Below the pieces are notes generated by a model that made no database searches, had not been told where the DNA came from, and saw only the letters and a list, made by a program, of their open reading frames with translations. Of a DNA stretch of 64,000 bases, positions 25,134 to 32,096 are shown piece by piece. Numbering within the stretch: the first letter of the stretch is position 1; each line of letters opens with the position of its first letter. This DNA is from Richelia sinica FACHB-800 (GTDB lineage: Bacteria > Cyanobacteriota > Cyanobacteriia > Cyanobacteriales > Nostocaceae), in assembly GCF_014698825.1 (NCBI RefSeq), contig NZ_JACJTT010000009.1:1-64000 (forward strand), given 5' to 3'. Position numbers and translations under genes: made by a program.

Positions 25134-25190
25134 TAGATGCACCCTGATAACTAACCCCCCCTAGTTGGCTAACACTGCTAGGGGTTTTTT
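25134..25190 (+). ncRNA. nsiR1: NsiR1-like small RNA, copy 2
   Basis: Same core as copy 1 with one extra C before the stem. The promoter region reads TTTTTCCGGGTCAGAGG with CATTTAGT upstream of the start. Terminator Ts lie at 25185-25190. Confidence 0.78.
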
Positions 25191-25269
25191 CTTTTAGCTT
25201 CAAAATATCCACAAATAATACACCCAAATTTTTCCGGTTATCAGACAAAAGCCCAGAACATTTAAACAG

Positions 25270-25326
25270 TAGATGCACCCTGATAACTAACCCCCCCTAG
25301 TTGGCTAACACTGCTAGGGGTTTTTT
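25270..25326 (+). ncRNA. nsiR1: NsiR1-like small RNA, copy 3
   Basis: The core is identical to copy 2. Its promoter has TTTTTCCGGTTATCAGAC and CATTTAAACA. Terminator Ts lie at 25321-25326. Confidence 0.78.
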
Positions 25327-25404
25327 CTTTTTGCTTCAAAATATCCATAAATAATGCACCCAAATTTTTCCGGTTATCAGACAAAAGCCCAGAACATTTA
25401 AACA

Positions 25405-25462
25405 GTAGATGCACCCTGATAACTAACCCCCCCTAGTTGGCTAACACTGCTAGGGGTTTTTT
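25405..25462 (+). ncRNA. nsiR1: NsiR1-like small RNA, copy 4
   Basis: The core is identical to copies 2 and 3, with the same promoter sequence as copy 3, indicating recent duplication or gene conversion. Terminator Ts lie at 25457-25462. Confidence 0.78.
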
Positions 25463-25541
25463 CTTTGAACTTCAAAATATCCATAAATAACACACCCAAA
25501 TTTTTCCGGTTATCAGACAAAAGCCCAGAACATTTAAACAG

Positions 25542-25598
25542 TAGATGCACCCTGATAACTAACCCCCCCTAGCTGGCTACCACCTCTAGGGGTTTTTT
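25542..25598 (+). ncRNA. nsiR1: NsiR1-like small RNA, copy 5
   Basis: The promoter is as in copies 3 and 4, but the hairpin loop changes (CTGGCTACCACCT instead of TTGGCTAACACTG) while the stem CCCCTAG/CTAGGGG is kept. Terminator Ts lie at 25593-25598. Confidence 0.78.
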
Positions 25599-25674
25599 CT
25601 TTGCACCAATATTTACCCTTGATTATGAAAAATTTATCCTGAATCTGTCCGTTACACGAAGAACATTTATTTGG

Positions 25675-25731
25675 TAGATGCACCCTGATAACTAACTCCC
25701 CCTAGCTGGCTAACACCTCTAGGGGTTTTTT
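25675..25731 (+). ncRNA. nsiR1: NsiR1-like small RNA, copy 6
   Basis: The spacer before this copy is unrelated to the spacers of copies 2-5, but an equivalent CTGTCCGTTAC box and CATTTATT remain. Core change CTAACTCCCC; the hairpin stem is intact and Ts lie at 25726-25731. Confidence 0.75.
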
Positions 25732-25807
25732 ATGGAGTAGTAAAAGGAATATCCTAGCTAAAAAATCTGTCCGGAGACAGGTGCAACACCTGAGAAAACT
25801 TATTTGG

Positions 25808-25865
25808 TAGATGCACCCTGATAACTAACTCCCCCTAGTTGGCTAACATCCTCTGGGGGTTTTTT
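25808..25865 (+). ncRNA. nsiR1: NsiR1-like small RNA, copy 7
   Basis: The upstream region has a perfect TCCGGA box (CTGTCCGGAGACAGG). The 3' arm of the hairpin is altered (CTCTGGGGG), giving a shorter CCCCC/GGGGG stem, and Ts lie at 25860-25865. This is the most diverged copy at the terminator. Confidence 0.72.
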
Positions 25866-26333
25866 CTCAAAAAACTAACTCTGCATACCCTAACATCAAA
25901 ATCTAGCGATGACAATATTTTCCTGAACAGTTTTTTAGGTGTTTTATTGCCCTGAGATTTCCAGTCTATCCTTGTTTTGCGTAAAACGCAAAGCCATTTT
26001 TGGGATTATCTGACTCTATTTTGAGGGTAAGCGATCGCTCCAGAATGATTATCGCGATATATAATAGCTTTCTTAAGGTTTTTTACAGAATTATCGATTT
26101 TCCCATGTTTGCTGAAACTGATGAATATTTTTAGACATTTCCACTCTGTCGCTACAAAAGGCAAAATCAAGAATGGTATTTTAGATAATGGCGTTTAAAC
26201 ATGCTTACTTGCAAAGCCTATCACCAGATTGGTAATGCAATCACAACACTTGTGACTCACTGAAAGTATTTGTATACTTAAAAGTAGTGGCAGTTTATTT
26301 GTATTTAATCTGCCTAAATAGTGCATATTTAAA
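25866..26333. other. Intergenic region after the sRNA array
   Basis: This 468-bp stretch separates the array from the hicBA operon, which ends at 26334. It contains one HIP1 site, a TTTTGCGTAAAACGCAAAG inverted repeat near 25975-25992 (GCGTTTTACGC-like) and no recognisable gene. No start of a hetF-like gene is present, although NsiR1 arrays in other strains precede hetF. Confidence 0.5.
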
Positions 26334-26579
26334 TCAGCTATAAAAAAGTAACACAATTAGTTCATCTTTGTCAAAATTATGATGAGATGCGATATCTTTT
26401 AAAATTGCATTTAAAGTACCTATTTTAATAGGGTCATGGGCTGGAACTGTAACATGATGTTCCCCATTGAGTTGAGTAGTTAATCTAATATGACTACCTG
26501 TTTGATGACTTACTTTGTACTCTAAATGAGCAAGAGCTTTTACTAATTCTTTACCAGATAAATCTCGTGGGAGTTTCAA
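26334..26579 (-). CDS. hicA: HicA toxin (mRNA interferase), type II toxin-antitoxin
   Basis: The 81-aa product has the HicA dsRBD-like fold signature: LSGKELVKALAHLEYKVSHQ, GSHIRL with the catalytic His30, then HHVTVPAHDPIKIGTLNAIL. HicA toxins cleave mRNA until bound by HicB. The start is TTG at 26579; in the original operon this TTG overlapped the hicB stop (TTGA), as can be reconstructed from the old hicB tail at 26576-26599. It is encoded downstream of hicB on the same strand, now separated from the present hicB stop by 56 bp of element sequence. Confidence 0.88.
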   Translation of the reverse strand: MKLPRDLSGKELVKALAHLEYKVSHQTGSHIRLTTQLNGEHHVTVPAHDPIKIGTLNAILKDIASHHNFDKDELIVLLFYS

Positions 26580-26600
26580 GAAGCTATTACCTCATCTCTC

Positions 26601-26755
26601 ATACCGTTTCTTCATGAAGCTGCGCTTAATTTCTTTCATTCTTTCTTTGTGTCCTTTCCTTCGGAACGTCTTCGAGGAACGCGCCTTTTCCTTCGTAACG
26701 CTCTGCGAACGTGGTTCGTTATATAATTTGGCGCGTCTTCATCCAGAATTGGTAT
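26601..26755. mobile_element. 155-bp MITE-like element inserted in the 3' end of hicB
   Basis: The element has imperfect terminal inverted repeats of about 25 bp: the left end ATACCGTTTCTTCATGAAG and the right end (inverse) ATACCAATTCTGGATGAAG share about three quarters of positions. Outside it, the hicB frame is restored exactly if the element is removed: RLHIV (codon at 26756-26758) joins RDEVIAS and the TGA at 26576-26578. Inside it is GC-rich palindromic sequence (TTCGTAACGCTCTGCGAACG) resembling other dispersed repeats. No transposase is encoded, so it must have been moved by an enzyme from elsewhere. No clear target duplication beyond one C is visible. Confidence 0.8.
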
Positions 26756-26941
26756 CACTATATGTAAACGAATAATTTTAGGACGTTTCTCTGCATCAGG
26801 AAAATGACAGTGAACAGCATCACGAATCATGATTTGCAATGTTTCTATATCATCAGCTTGAGTAAATATTGATTGACCTAATGCTGTGGCTGTATAGCCA
26901 CCATCTGGATCATGTTCAACGCGAAATACAATTTCAGTCAT
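26636..26941 (-). CDS. hicB: HicB-like antitoxin with C-terminus replaced by element-encoded tail
   Basis: Residues 1-62 are a normal short HicB partial-RNase-H domain (VEHDPDGGYTATALGQSIFT, RDAVHCHFPDAEKRPKIIRL), which binds and blocks HicA. After RLHIV the expected end RDEVIAS is missing and the frame instead runs 39 residues through a MITE-like insertion, giving an Arg/Lys-rich tail (HVRRALRRKRRVPRRRSEGK) to a stop at 26636. The antitoxin domain may still fold, but stop-start coupling to hicA is lost. The basic tail could bind nucleic acid or destabilise the protein; both are inference. Confidence 0.82.
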   Translation of the reverse strand: MTEIVFRVEHDPDGGYTATALGQSIFTQADDIETLQIMIRDAVHCHFPDAEKRPKIIRLHIVIPILDEDAPNYITNHVRRALRRKRRVPRRRSEGKDTKKE

Positions 26942-27261
26942 GGGAATATTTTGTTGAGCTTGGGATTATTGTACACCAAGAATATTGCTCGCTATATCAT
27001 ACTTGCTGTAACCTATCTCTAGCAAAGTATCGTGCAGATTTTAGTCTAACTTAAGATGTTGTGACCATCAGGTTTCATACTTTTTTCTTTACATAAGTGA
27101 CCTCGACTGATTGCTTCATGTTTGGTAACCCATTCACAGTTGTTTGGGATGTAATTTTTAGACTGTAGATCGCCAGACTCATTTACAATTATTCTACAAA
27201 GTTTATACAAGTAAGTTCTAAATAACAGTATATATCCGATAAAAATAAGTATTACTTAAAA
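26942..27261. other. Divergent promoter region between hicB and decarboxylase
   Basis: This 320-bp gap must hold the hicBA promoter (minus) and the decarboxylase promoter (plus). I see no RNA gene, repeat or clear operator in it. Confidence 0.4.
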
Positions 27262-28722
27262 ATGCCCAATCAAAACCACACACCCCTGATAGATGCCCTA
27301 AAAACCTCCATCTCTCGTCCCCACGCACCGTTTTACACCCCAGGACATAAACGGGGTGCAGGAATTTCTCCAGCATTAATTGATTTATTAGGTAAAAAAG
27401 TCTTTCAAGCTGACTTAACAGAATTAGCAGAATTAGATAACTTATTTGCACCTGAAGGCGCAATTTTAGCAGCACAAGAATTAGCAGCAGCAGCTTTTGG
27501 TGCTGAAAAAACTTGGTTTTTAGTTAATGGTTCTACCTGTGGAATTGAAGCCGCAATTCTGGCAACTTGCGGTATGAACGATAAGATTATTCTTCCGCGT
27601 AATGTCCATTCTTCGGTTATTGCTGGATTAATTCTTTCTGGTGCAATGCCTATTTTTATTCAACCTGAATATGATGAAGATTTAGATATTGCTCACAGCA
27701 TCACACCAGAAGCGGTGGAATTTGCACTCAAAAAACATCCTGATGCCAAGGCAGTGCTGACAGTCTACCCTACATATTACGGTGTTTGTGGAGATTTACA
27801 GGCGATCGCTCATCTAACTCACCAATACAATCTTCCTTTACTGGTAGACGAAGCCCATGGTGCACATTTAGCTTTTCACCCCAACTTACCTACGTCAGCC
27901 TTAGCCGCAGGTGCAGATTTAACTGTGCAATCTACCCATAAAACCCTTGGGGCCATGACCCAAGCATCAATGCTACATATCCAAGGCAACAGAATTGATA
28001 TAGACAGAGTTAATAAAGCCTTGCAACTCGTTCAATCTACCAGCCCCAGCTTTGTATTATTGGCTTCCCTAGATGCCGCACGTCAGCAAATGGCAATTCA
28101 TGGGCAAGAGCTAATGTCTCACACCTTAGAATTAGCCGCAGAAGCAAGAAGTCACATTAACTCTATAGCTGGTTTATCGACTCCCTTGTCTTTGGCTAGA
28201 CAATCCCCTGGATTTATGGCTCTAGACCAAACTCGACTGACAGTGAAAGTCTCTGAGTTAGGTTGCACAGGCTTTGCTGCTGAAGATATTCTCAATGAAA
28301 TGGGAGTGACTCCAGAATTTTCCTCTCTCCAACATCTCACGTTTATTCTCACCTTGGGTAACACAAAATCAGATATTGAAGCTTTATTGCAAGGATTGAA
28401 TAATCTCACCCAGATGTCTCATTTGACAAATCAGTGGTCAACATGTAAACATAATAACTATGCTAATATTGCTCATATTATAACTATTTCTCCCCGCGAG
28501 GCTTTTTTTGCTAATAGTGAAACGTTACCTTTAGAGAAGACTCAAGACAGAATTTGTGGTGAAATTGTTTGCCCCTATCCTCCAGGAATTCCTGTGTTAA
28601 TGCCCGGAGAGTTAATTACCAAATCTGCCTTAGAATATCTGCAAAAAATTCAGGCAATGGGGGGATTTATTACAGGATGTGCCGATAAAAATTTAAGAAC
28701 TTTAAAAGTTGTCCACATGTAA
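27262..28722 (+). CDS. Orn/Lys/Arg decarboxylase family PLP enzyme (probable arginine or lysine decarboxylase)
   Basis: The 486-aa protein has the fold-type I signature: FYTPGHKRGAG at 24-34, LVNGSTCGIEAAI, VYPTYYGVCGDL, DEAHGAH with Asp196, and the PLP lysine Lys227 in QSTHKTLGAM. It is of the shorter (about 480-aa) class that lacks the N-terminal wing domain of E. coli inducible decarboxylases. The C-terminal domain starts about residue 390 and includes CPYPPGIPVLMPGE. Products would be agmatine, cadaverine or putrescine, feeding polyamine synthesis. Substrate choice cannot be read from the sequence. It is probably monocistronic. Confidence 0.88.
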   Translation: MPNQNHTPLIDALKTSISRPHAPFYTPGHKRGAGISPALIDLLGKKVFQADLTELAELDNLFAPEGAILAAQELAAAAFGAEKTWFLVNGSTCGIEAAILATCGMNDKIILPRNVHSSVIAGLILSGAMPIFIQPEYDEDLDIAHSITPEAVEFALKKHPDAKAVLTVYPTYYGVCGDLQAIAHLTHQYNLPLLVDEAHGAHLAFHPNLPTSALAAGADLTVQSTHKTLGAMTQASMLHIQGNRIDIDRVNKALQLVQSTSPSFVLLASLDAARQQMAIHGQELMSHTLELAAEARSHINSIAGLSTPLSLARQSPGFMALDQTRLTVKVSELGCTGFAAEDILNEMGVTPEFSSLQHLTFILTLGNTKSDIEALLQGLNNLTQMSHLTNQWSTCKHNNYANIAHIITISPREAFFANSETLPLEKTQDRICGEIVCPYPPGIPVLMPGELITKSALEYLQKIQAMGGFITGCADKNLRTLKVVHM

Positions 28723-28757
28723 AATTTTGCTGTCAGCTTAGGTATAAATATTGATTG

Positions 28758-29489
28758 CTATTTTTCAGAGATATAAATTTTGAGAGTAATCATATCTTGC
28801 AAACTATTCAAGTAACGGAGTAAGCTGTAGATAAAAGTTAAAATTCCTGTCATTTCTAAAAATTCCTCAATCACTATCCCAATTATTGTAATTATACCCA
28901 ACCGACCAAAATACTCTCTTAACAGTCCACCAACCATTTCCATTCCCAGAGTTCCGCTGAGATAAAAAATTGCTGCCAGCATAAATAAATATCGGGTAGT
29001 TTTAGGTAAATTGAGTAAAAATTTGAAATATTTAAATACAAAAAACAGTACCGCAGGGATGCCAAATAGAACCCAGGTTTGAAAAAATAGGGGACTGAAA
29101 TCAAATTCTTCTCTTAAAGAAGGAATAATCAATATTTCGTGTAAACTAAATGCTTCGTCTACGCTAAGAATTAGAAATATTAAAGATAGATTTTTCCAGT
29201 AATTCCAATATTTATCTGTTTGCTTACATGTAGTAATAATTGCTAACAATCCTGAAGAGAATAATAACAATAAAGAGGAATACCAAGCGGGGAAATTTAA
29301 CTCTTCATCAAGACTAAATATTTCGTAGAACCATTTGGATGCTGGAAAGGGAAAGTTTAAAAACCGGAAATAAGCACTGATAGAGCCAGTGATTGTCAGA
29401 CATGCCATGATGATAGTTAAAATTTGTGTAATTTTTTTAGTAGAGATATGAATTGATAACTCTACATCACGAGTAGATGATTGCGGCAT
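28758..29489 (-). CDS. Polytopic membrane protein of unknown function with acidic/His intramembrane motifs
   Basis: The 243-aa product has about six hydrophobic segments (around residues 20-43, 69-88, 96-108, 132-150, 160-180 and 200-226). Conserved-looking polar residues lie at membrane edges: LSVDEAFSLHE (about 107-117), GMEMVGG and IEEFLEMTG. Clusters of Asp/Glu/His in helices recall metal-dependent membrane hydrolases or transporters, but I recognise no family. The gene is convergent with the upstream decarboxylase (36 bp apart), so the two are not co-transcribed. Confidence 0.6.
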   Translation of the reverse strand: MPQSSTRDVELSIHISTKKITQILTIIMACLTITGSISAYFRFLNFPFPASKWFYEIFSLDEELNFPAWYSSLLLLFSSGLLAIITTCKQTDKYWNYWKNLSLIFLILSVDEAFSLHEILIIPSLREEFDFSPLFFQTWVLFGIPAVLFFVFKYFKFLLNLPKTTRYLFMLAAIFYLSGTLGMEMVGGLLREYFGRLGIITIIGIVIEEFLEMTGILTFIYSLLRYLNSLQDMITLKIYISEK

Positions 29490-29758
29490 ATCAATTTTGT
29501 GAGCAAGCTAGTTGATAACTCAAAAAGATTTCAATCTTAATTAGCGATCGCTTGATTATATTACCATGATTGTTACGTATTCCAGTAAAAAATAATAACA
29601 CTTGTCTATATTTTCTTGCTGATTCTTACTAGAATTAGCTATGATAGACACATCTATATCTCAGATTCACGATTAGTGTTTTATTTAGCCATAACACAAA
29701 GATTTTCGTCTCACCATTGTCATTACATGGCAAAGATGAAACGGTATTTTTTAGCCAT

Positions 29759-30940
29759 TCATTTACTTGTTAAAATTTGATTTGCTGACAAATTACGTAG
29801 ACTTTGCACAGTAGAAATAAAGTGCTGGGCAATTGTATCTATTTCCTCCTGGGTGTTATATCTGCCAATACCAAACCGAACAGACGCATAAGCCAGTTTT
29901 TCTGAATGTCCAATTGCTGTTAGTACATGAGAAGGAGATGTTTTCGTAGAAGAACAAGCTGCACCAGAAGAAACTGCCATAACTGGTTGCAATCCTAATA
30001 ATAAAGCTGCACCATCAACTCCTTCCACGCTCACATTTAAATTTCCTGGTAGGCGTTGCTCAAGATGTCCGTTGAGATGAATTCCTTCTAAACTAGATAA
30101 TTGTTGCCACAATCTTTCTCTGAGTTGTTTTAGATATTGAGATTCTGTGACTTGTTCTGCTAAAGCAATTTTGACTGCCTCTTTAAAACCGACAATTTGG
30201 GGCGTATAAAGAGTACCTGATCGCATTCCTCGCTCATGTCCACCTCCATGTAACTGGGGAGCTAATTTAACTCTGGGGTTGCGTCTGCGGACGTAGAGAG
30301 CGCCTATCCCTTTGGGCCCGTATAACTTATGGGCAGTTAAGGACATGAGATCAATATTCATCGTCTGTACATCGAGGGGAATTTTACCAAGGGCTTGGGC
30401 AGCATCTGTGTGAAAAATAATTTGTCGTTGGTGACAAATTTCCCCAATGGCAGCTAAAGGTTGTAAAACGCCGATTTCATTATTTGCGGCCATTACAGAA
30501 ACTAAAATCGTATCGGGACGTAAAGCCTTTTCTAGGTCAGCTAGGTTAATTAATCCATCTTGATTGACTGGCAGGATAGTGATCTCAAACCCCAGGGTTT
30601 GTAAATATCTGCATGGATCAAGTACAGCACTATGTTCGGTGGCTACGGTTACAATATGCTGACCTGTTTGAAAGTAAGCTTCTGCTACACCTTTAATCGC
30701 TAAGTTATTGGCTTCCGTCGCACCACTAGTAAAGATAATTTCTTCAGGAGAGGCATGAATGGCATTAGCTAAGATTTCCCTTGTTTGTTTGACCGCAGCT
30801 TCAGCTTCCCATCCGTAAACATGATTAATACTCGCTGGGTTGCCAAAATTTTCTGTGAAGTAGGGAAGCATTTTTGCTAGCACCCGTTTATCAACAGGTG
30901 TAGTAGCTTGATAATCAATGTATATAGGATAACTAGACAT
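29759..30940 (-). CDS. Cysteine desulfurase (IscS/NifS family)
   Basis: Starting from ATG 30940 (MSSYPIYIDYQATTPVDKRV) the protein is about 393 aa; an upstream start at 30964 adds eight residues and is less likely. Motifs: FTSGATEANNLAIKG, HTDAAQALGKIPLDV, PLP lysine in LTAHKLYGPKGIGAL, GGGHERGMRSGT, and active Cys in SSGAACSSTKTSPS, which resembles group I IscS more closely than the enzyme at 9799. It mobilises sulfur for Fe-S clusters and tRNA thiolation. It is alone on its strand, with a divergent regulator gene about 200 bp away. Confidence 0.92.
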   Translation of the reverse strand: MSSYPIYIDYQATTPVDKRVLAKMLPYFTENFGNPASINHVYGWEAEAAVKQTREILANAIHASPEEIIFTSGATEANNLAIKGVAEAYFQTGQHIVTVATEHSAVLDPCRYLQTLGFEITILPVNQDGLINLADLEKALRPDTILVSVMAANNEIGVLQPLAAIGEICHQRQIIFHTDAAQALGKIPLDVQTMNIDLMSLTAHKLYGPKGIGALYVRRRNPRVKLAPQLHGGGHERGMRSGTLYTPQIVGFKEAVKIALAEQVTESQYLKQLRERLWQQLSSLEGIHLNGHLEQRLPGNLNVSVEGVDGAALLLGLQPVMAVSSGAACSSTKTSPSHVLTAIGHSEKLAYASVRFGIGRYNTQEEIDTIAQHFISTVQSLRNLSANQILTSK

Positions 30941-31142
30941 AGGTATCTTGAAAATATAGTGCAAGATTGGCTTGACACTATTTCTATAGTTTTAATAATT
31001 TATTTTAATATATTATCTATCATAGATTTTCCTAGTTATTACCTATTTCCGATTCATCATCCCAGTAGGGTTTGTGGTTAGATACTGTAGTTTATTTTTT
31101 GTGTAAATAGGTTGAATAGTCAGTATTTAAGGAAAAATTTGA

Positions 31143-32096
31143 ATGAAGCTATTTAATCCAGAAGACTGTTTAATTTTGATAGTTGATGATGTTCAACTAA
31201 ATATGCAATTTATGGCGGAGATATTAGACCAAGGAGGATATGAGATTACCTGTGCTTCAAGTGGTAAAACAGCATTAGAGCGTGTTCAAGCTATCCGCCC
31301 AGATTTGATTTTACTAGATTTAATGATGCCAGAAATGGATGGATTAGAAGTATGTGAAAAATTAAAATCTAATCCAGATTTTGCTGAATTACCCATTATT
31401 TTTGTGACGGTAAGTAAAAATGAAGAACATTTAGTCAAAGCCTTTGAAATGGGTGCAGTTGACTATATTACTAAACCCTTTAATGCCCAGGAACTTTTGG
31501 CAAGGGTGAAAACACATTTAGAATTAAAACACTCACGACAAAAGTTAAAAAACATGTTGCAAGAGCAGGAAAAAATTATCAAGCAATTAGAAGAGTTAGC
31601 TAATACTGATTCTTTAACCGGGCTTTATAATCGGCGTTATTTTTTCTATTTGGCAGAACAGGAAATCAATCGAGCTAAACGATATCAATCACCTTTATCT
31701 ATAATAATTATAGATATTGATAAATTTAAAAATATTAATGACAATTTTGGACATAATGTGGGAGATGAAGTTTTAAAAATTACCACCAAAACTATTATGA
31801 GTTATTTACGAAATACTGATTATTGTGGTAGGTTTGGCGGTGAGGAATTTGTCATATTACTCCCTAATACTGACCAAACAGGGGCAAAGACTACTGCGGA
31901 GAGAATTAGACAAGAATTAGCCAAGATGAAAATGATCGCTGGAGGAAACTCTGTATCAATCACTGCTAGTTTTGGGGTGGCTAGTTATTCCTCAGACAAC
32001 GATGAAATAGACACTATTATCCAACAAGCCGATAAGGCATTATACATAGCTAAAAGACAAGGACGCAATCAAGTTATTGCTATTGGTCATGATTAA
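31143..32096 (+). CDS. Response regulator with diguanylate cyclase output (PleD-like)
   Basis: The 317-aa protein has a receiver domain (residues about 9-125; acidic DD15-16, phospho-acceptor Asp59 in LLDLMMPEMDG, Lys111 in ITKPF), a coiled linker, and a GGDEF domain (about 150-315). The active motif is GGEEF at 232-236, and the inhibitory I-site RNTD lies exactly five residues before it, so product feedback by cyclic di-GMP is expected. Phosphorylation should promote dimers and cyclic di-GMP synthesis. Its stop codon directly abuts that of the hybrid kinase on the other strand (no base between them). Confidence 0.93.
   Translation: MKLFNPEDCLILIVDDVQLNMQFMAEILDQGGYEITCASSGKTALERVQAIRPDLILLDLMMPEMDGLEVCEKLKSNPDFAELPIIFVTVSKNEEHLVKAFEMGAVDYITKPFNAQELLARVKTHLELKHSRQKLKNMLQEQEKIIKQLEELANTDSLTGLYNRRYFFYLAEQEINRAKRYQSPLSIIIIDIDKFKNINDNFGHNVGDEVLKITTKTIMSYLRNTDYCGRFGGEEFVILLPNTDQTGAKTTAERIRQELAKMKMIAGGNSVSITASFGVASYSSDNDEIDTIIQQADKALYIAKRQGRNQVIAIGHD

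Larger units (their letters stand above)
24998..25865 (+). repeat. Tandem array of seven ~135-bp direct repeats (NsiR1-like sRNA array)
   Basis: Seven copies of a unit start at 24998, 25134, 25270, 25405, 25542, 25675 and 25808 (spacings 136, 136, 135, 137, 133 and 133 bp). Each unit has a conserved core beginning GTAGATGCACCCTGATAACT and ending in a CCCCTAG/CTAGGGG hairpin plus six T, then a spacer with a TCCGG-type box and a CATTTA-type -10 region serving the next core. Thus each copy looks like a complete small RNA gene with its own promoter and terminator. The architecture, RNA length near 57-60 nt and TCCGG box match what I recall of NsiR1 in Anabaena PCC 7120, where the array lies upstream of hetF; no hetF is found here. 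Confidence 0.88.

Noticed and set aside
24998-25865. CRISPR array in the direct repeat region
   Set aside because: The repeated units are over 50 bp, the spacers are conserved between units 3-5, and the period is 135 bp; each unit ends in a terminator. That is not CRISPR structure, and no cas genes are present.
25866-26333. hetF or a patA-like gene after the array
   Set aside because: The 468-bp gap contains no long frame, and the next genes are hicBA on the other strand.
27218-27475. Minus-strand frame over the decarboxylase start
   Set aside because: It overlaps the PLP enzyme's N-terminus and has low-complexity leucine-rich content without homology.
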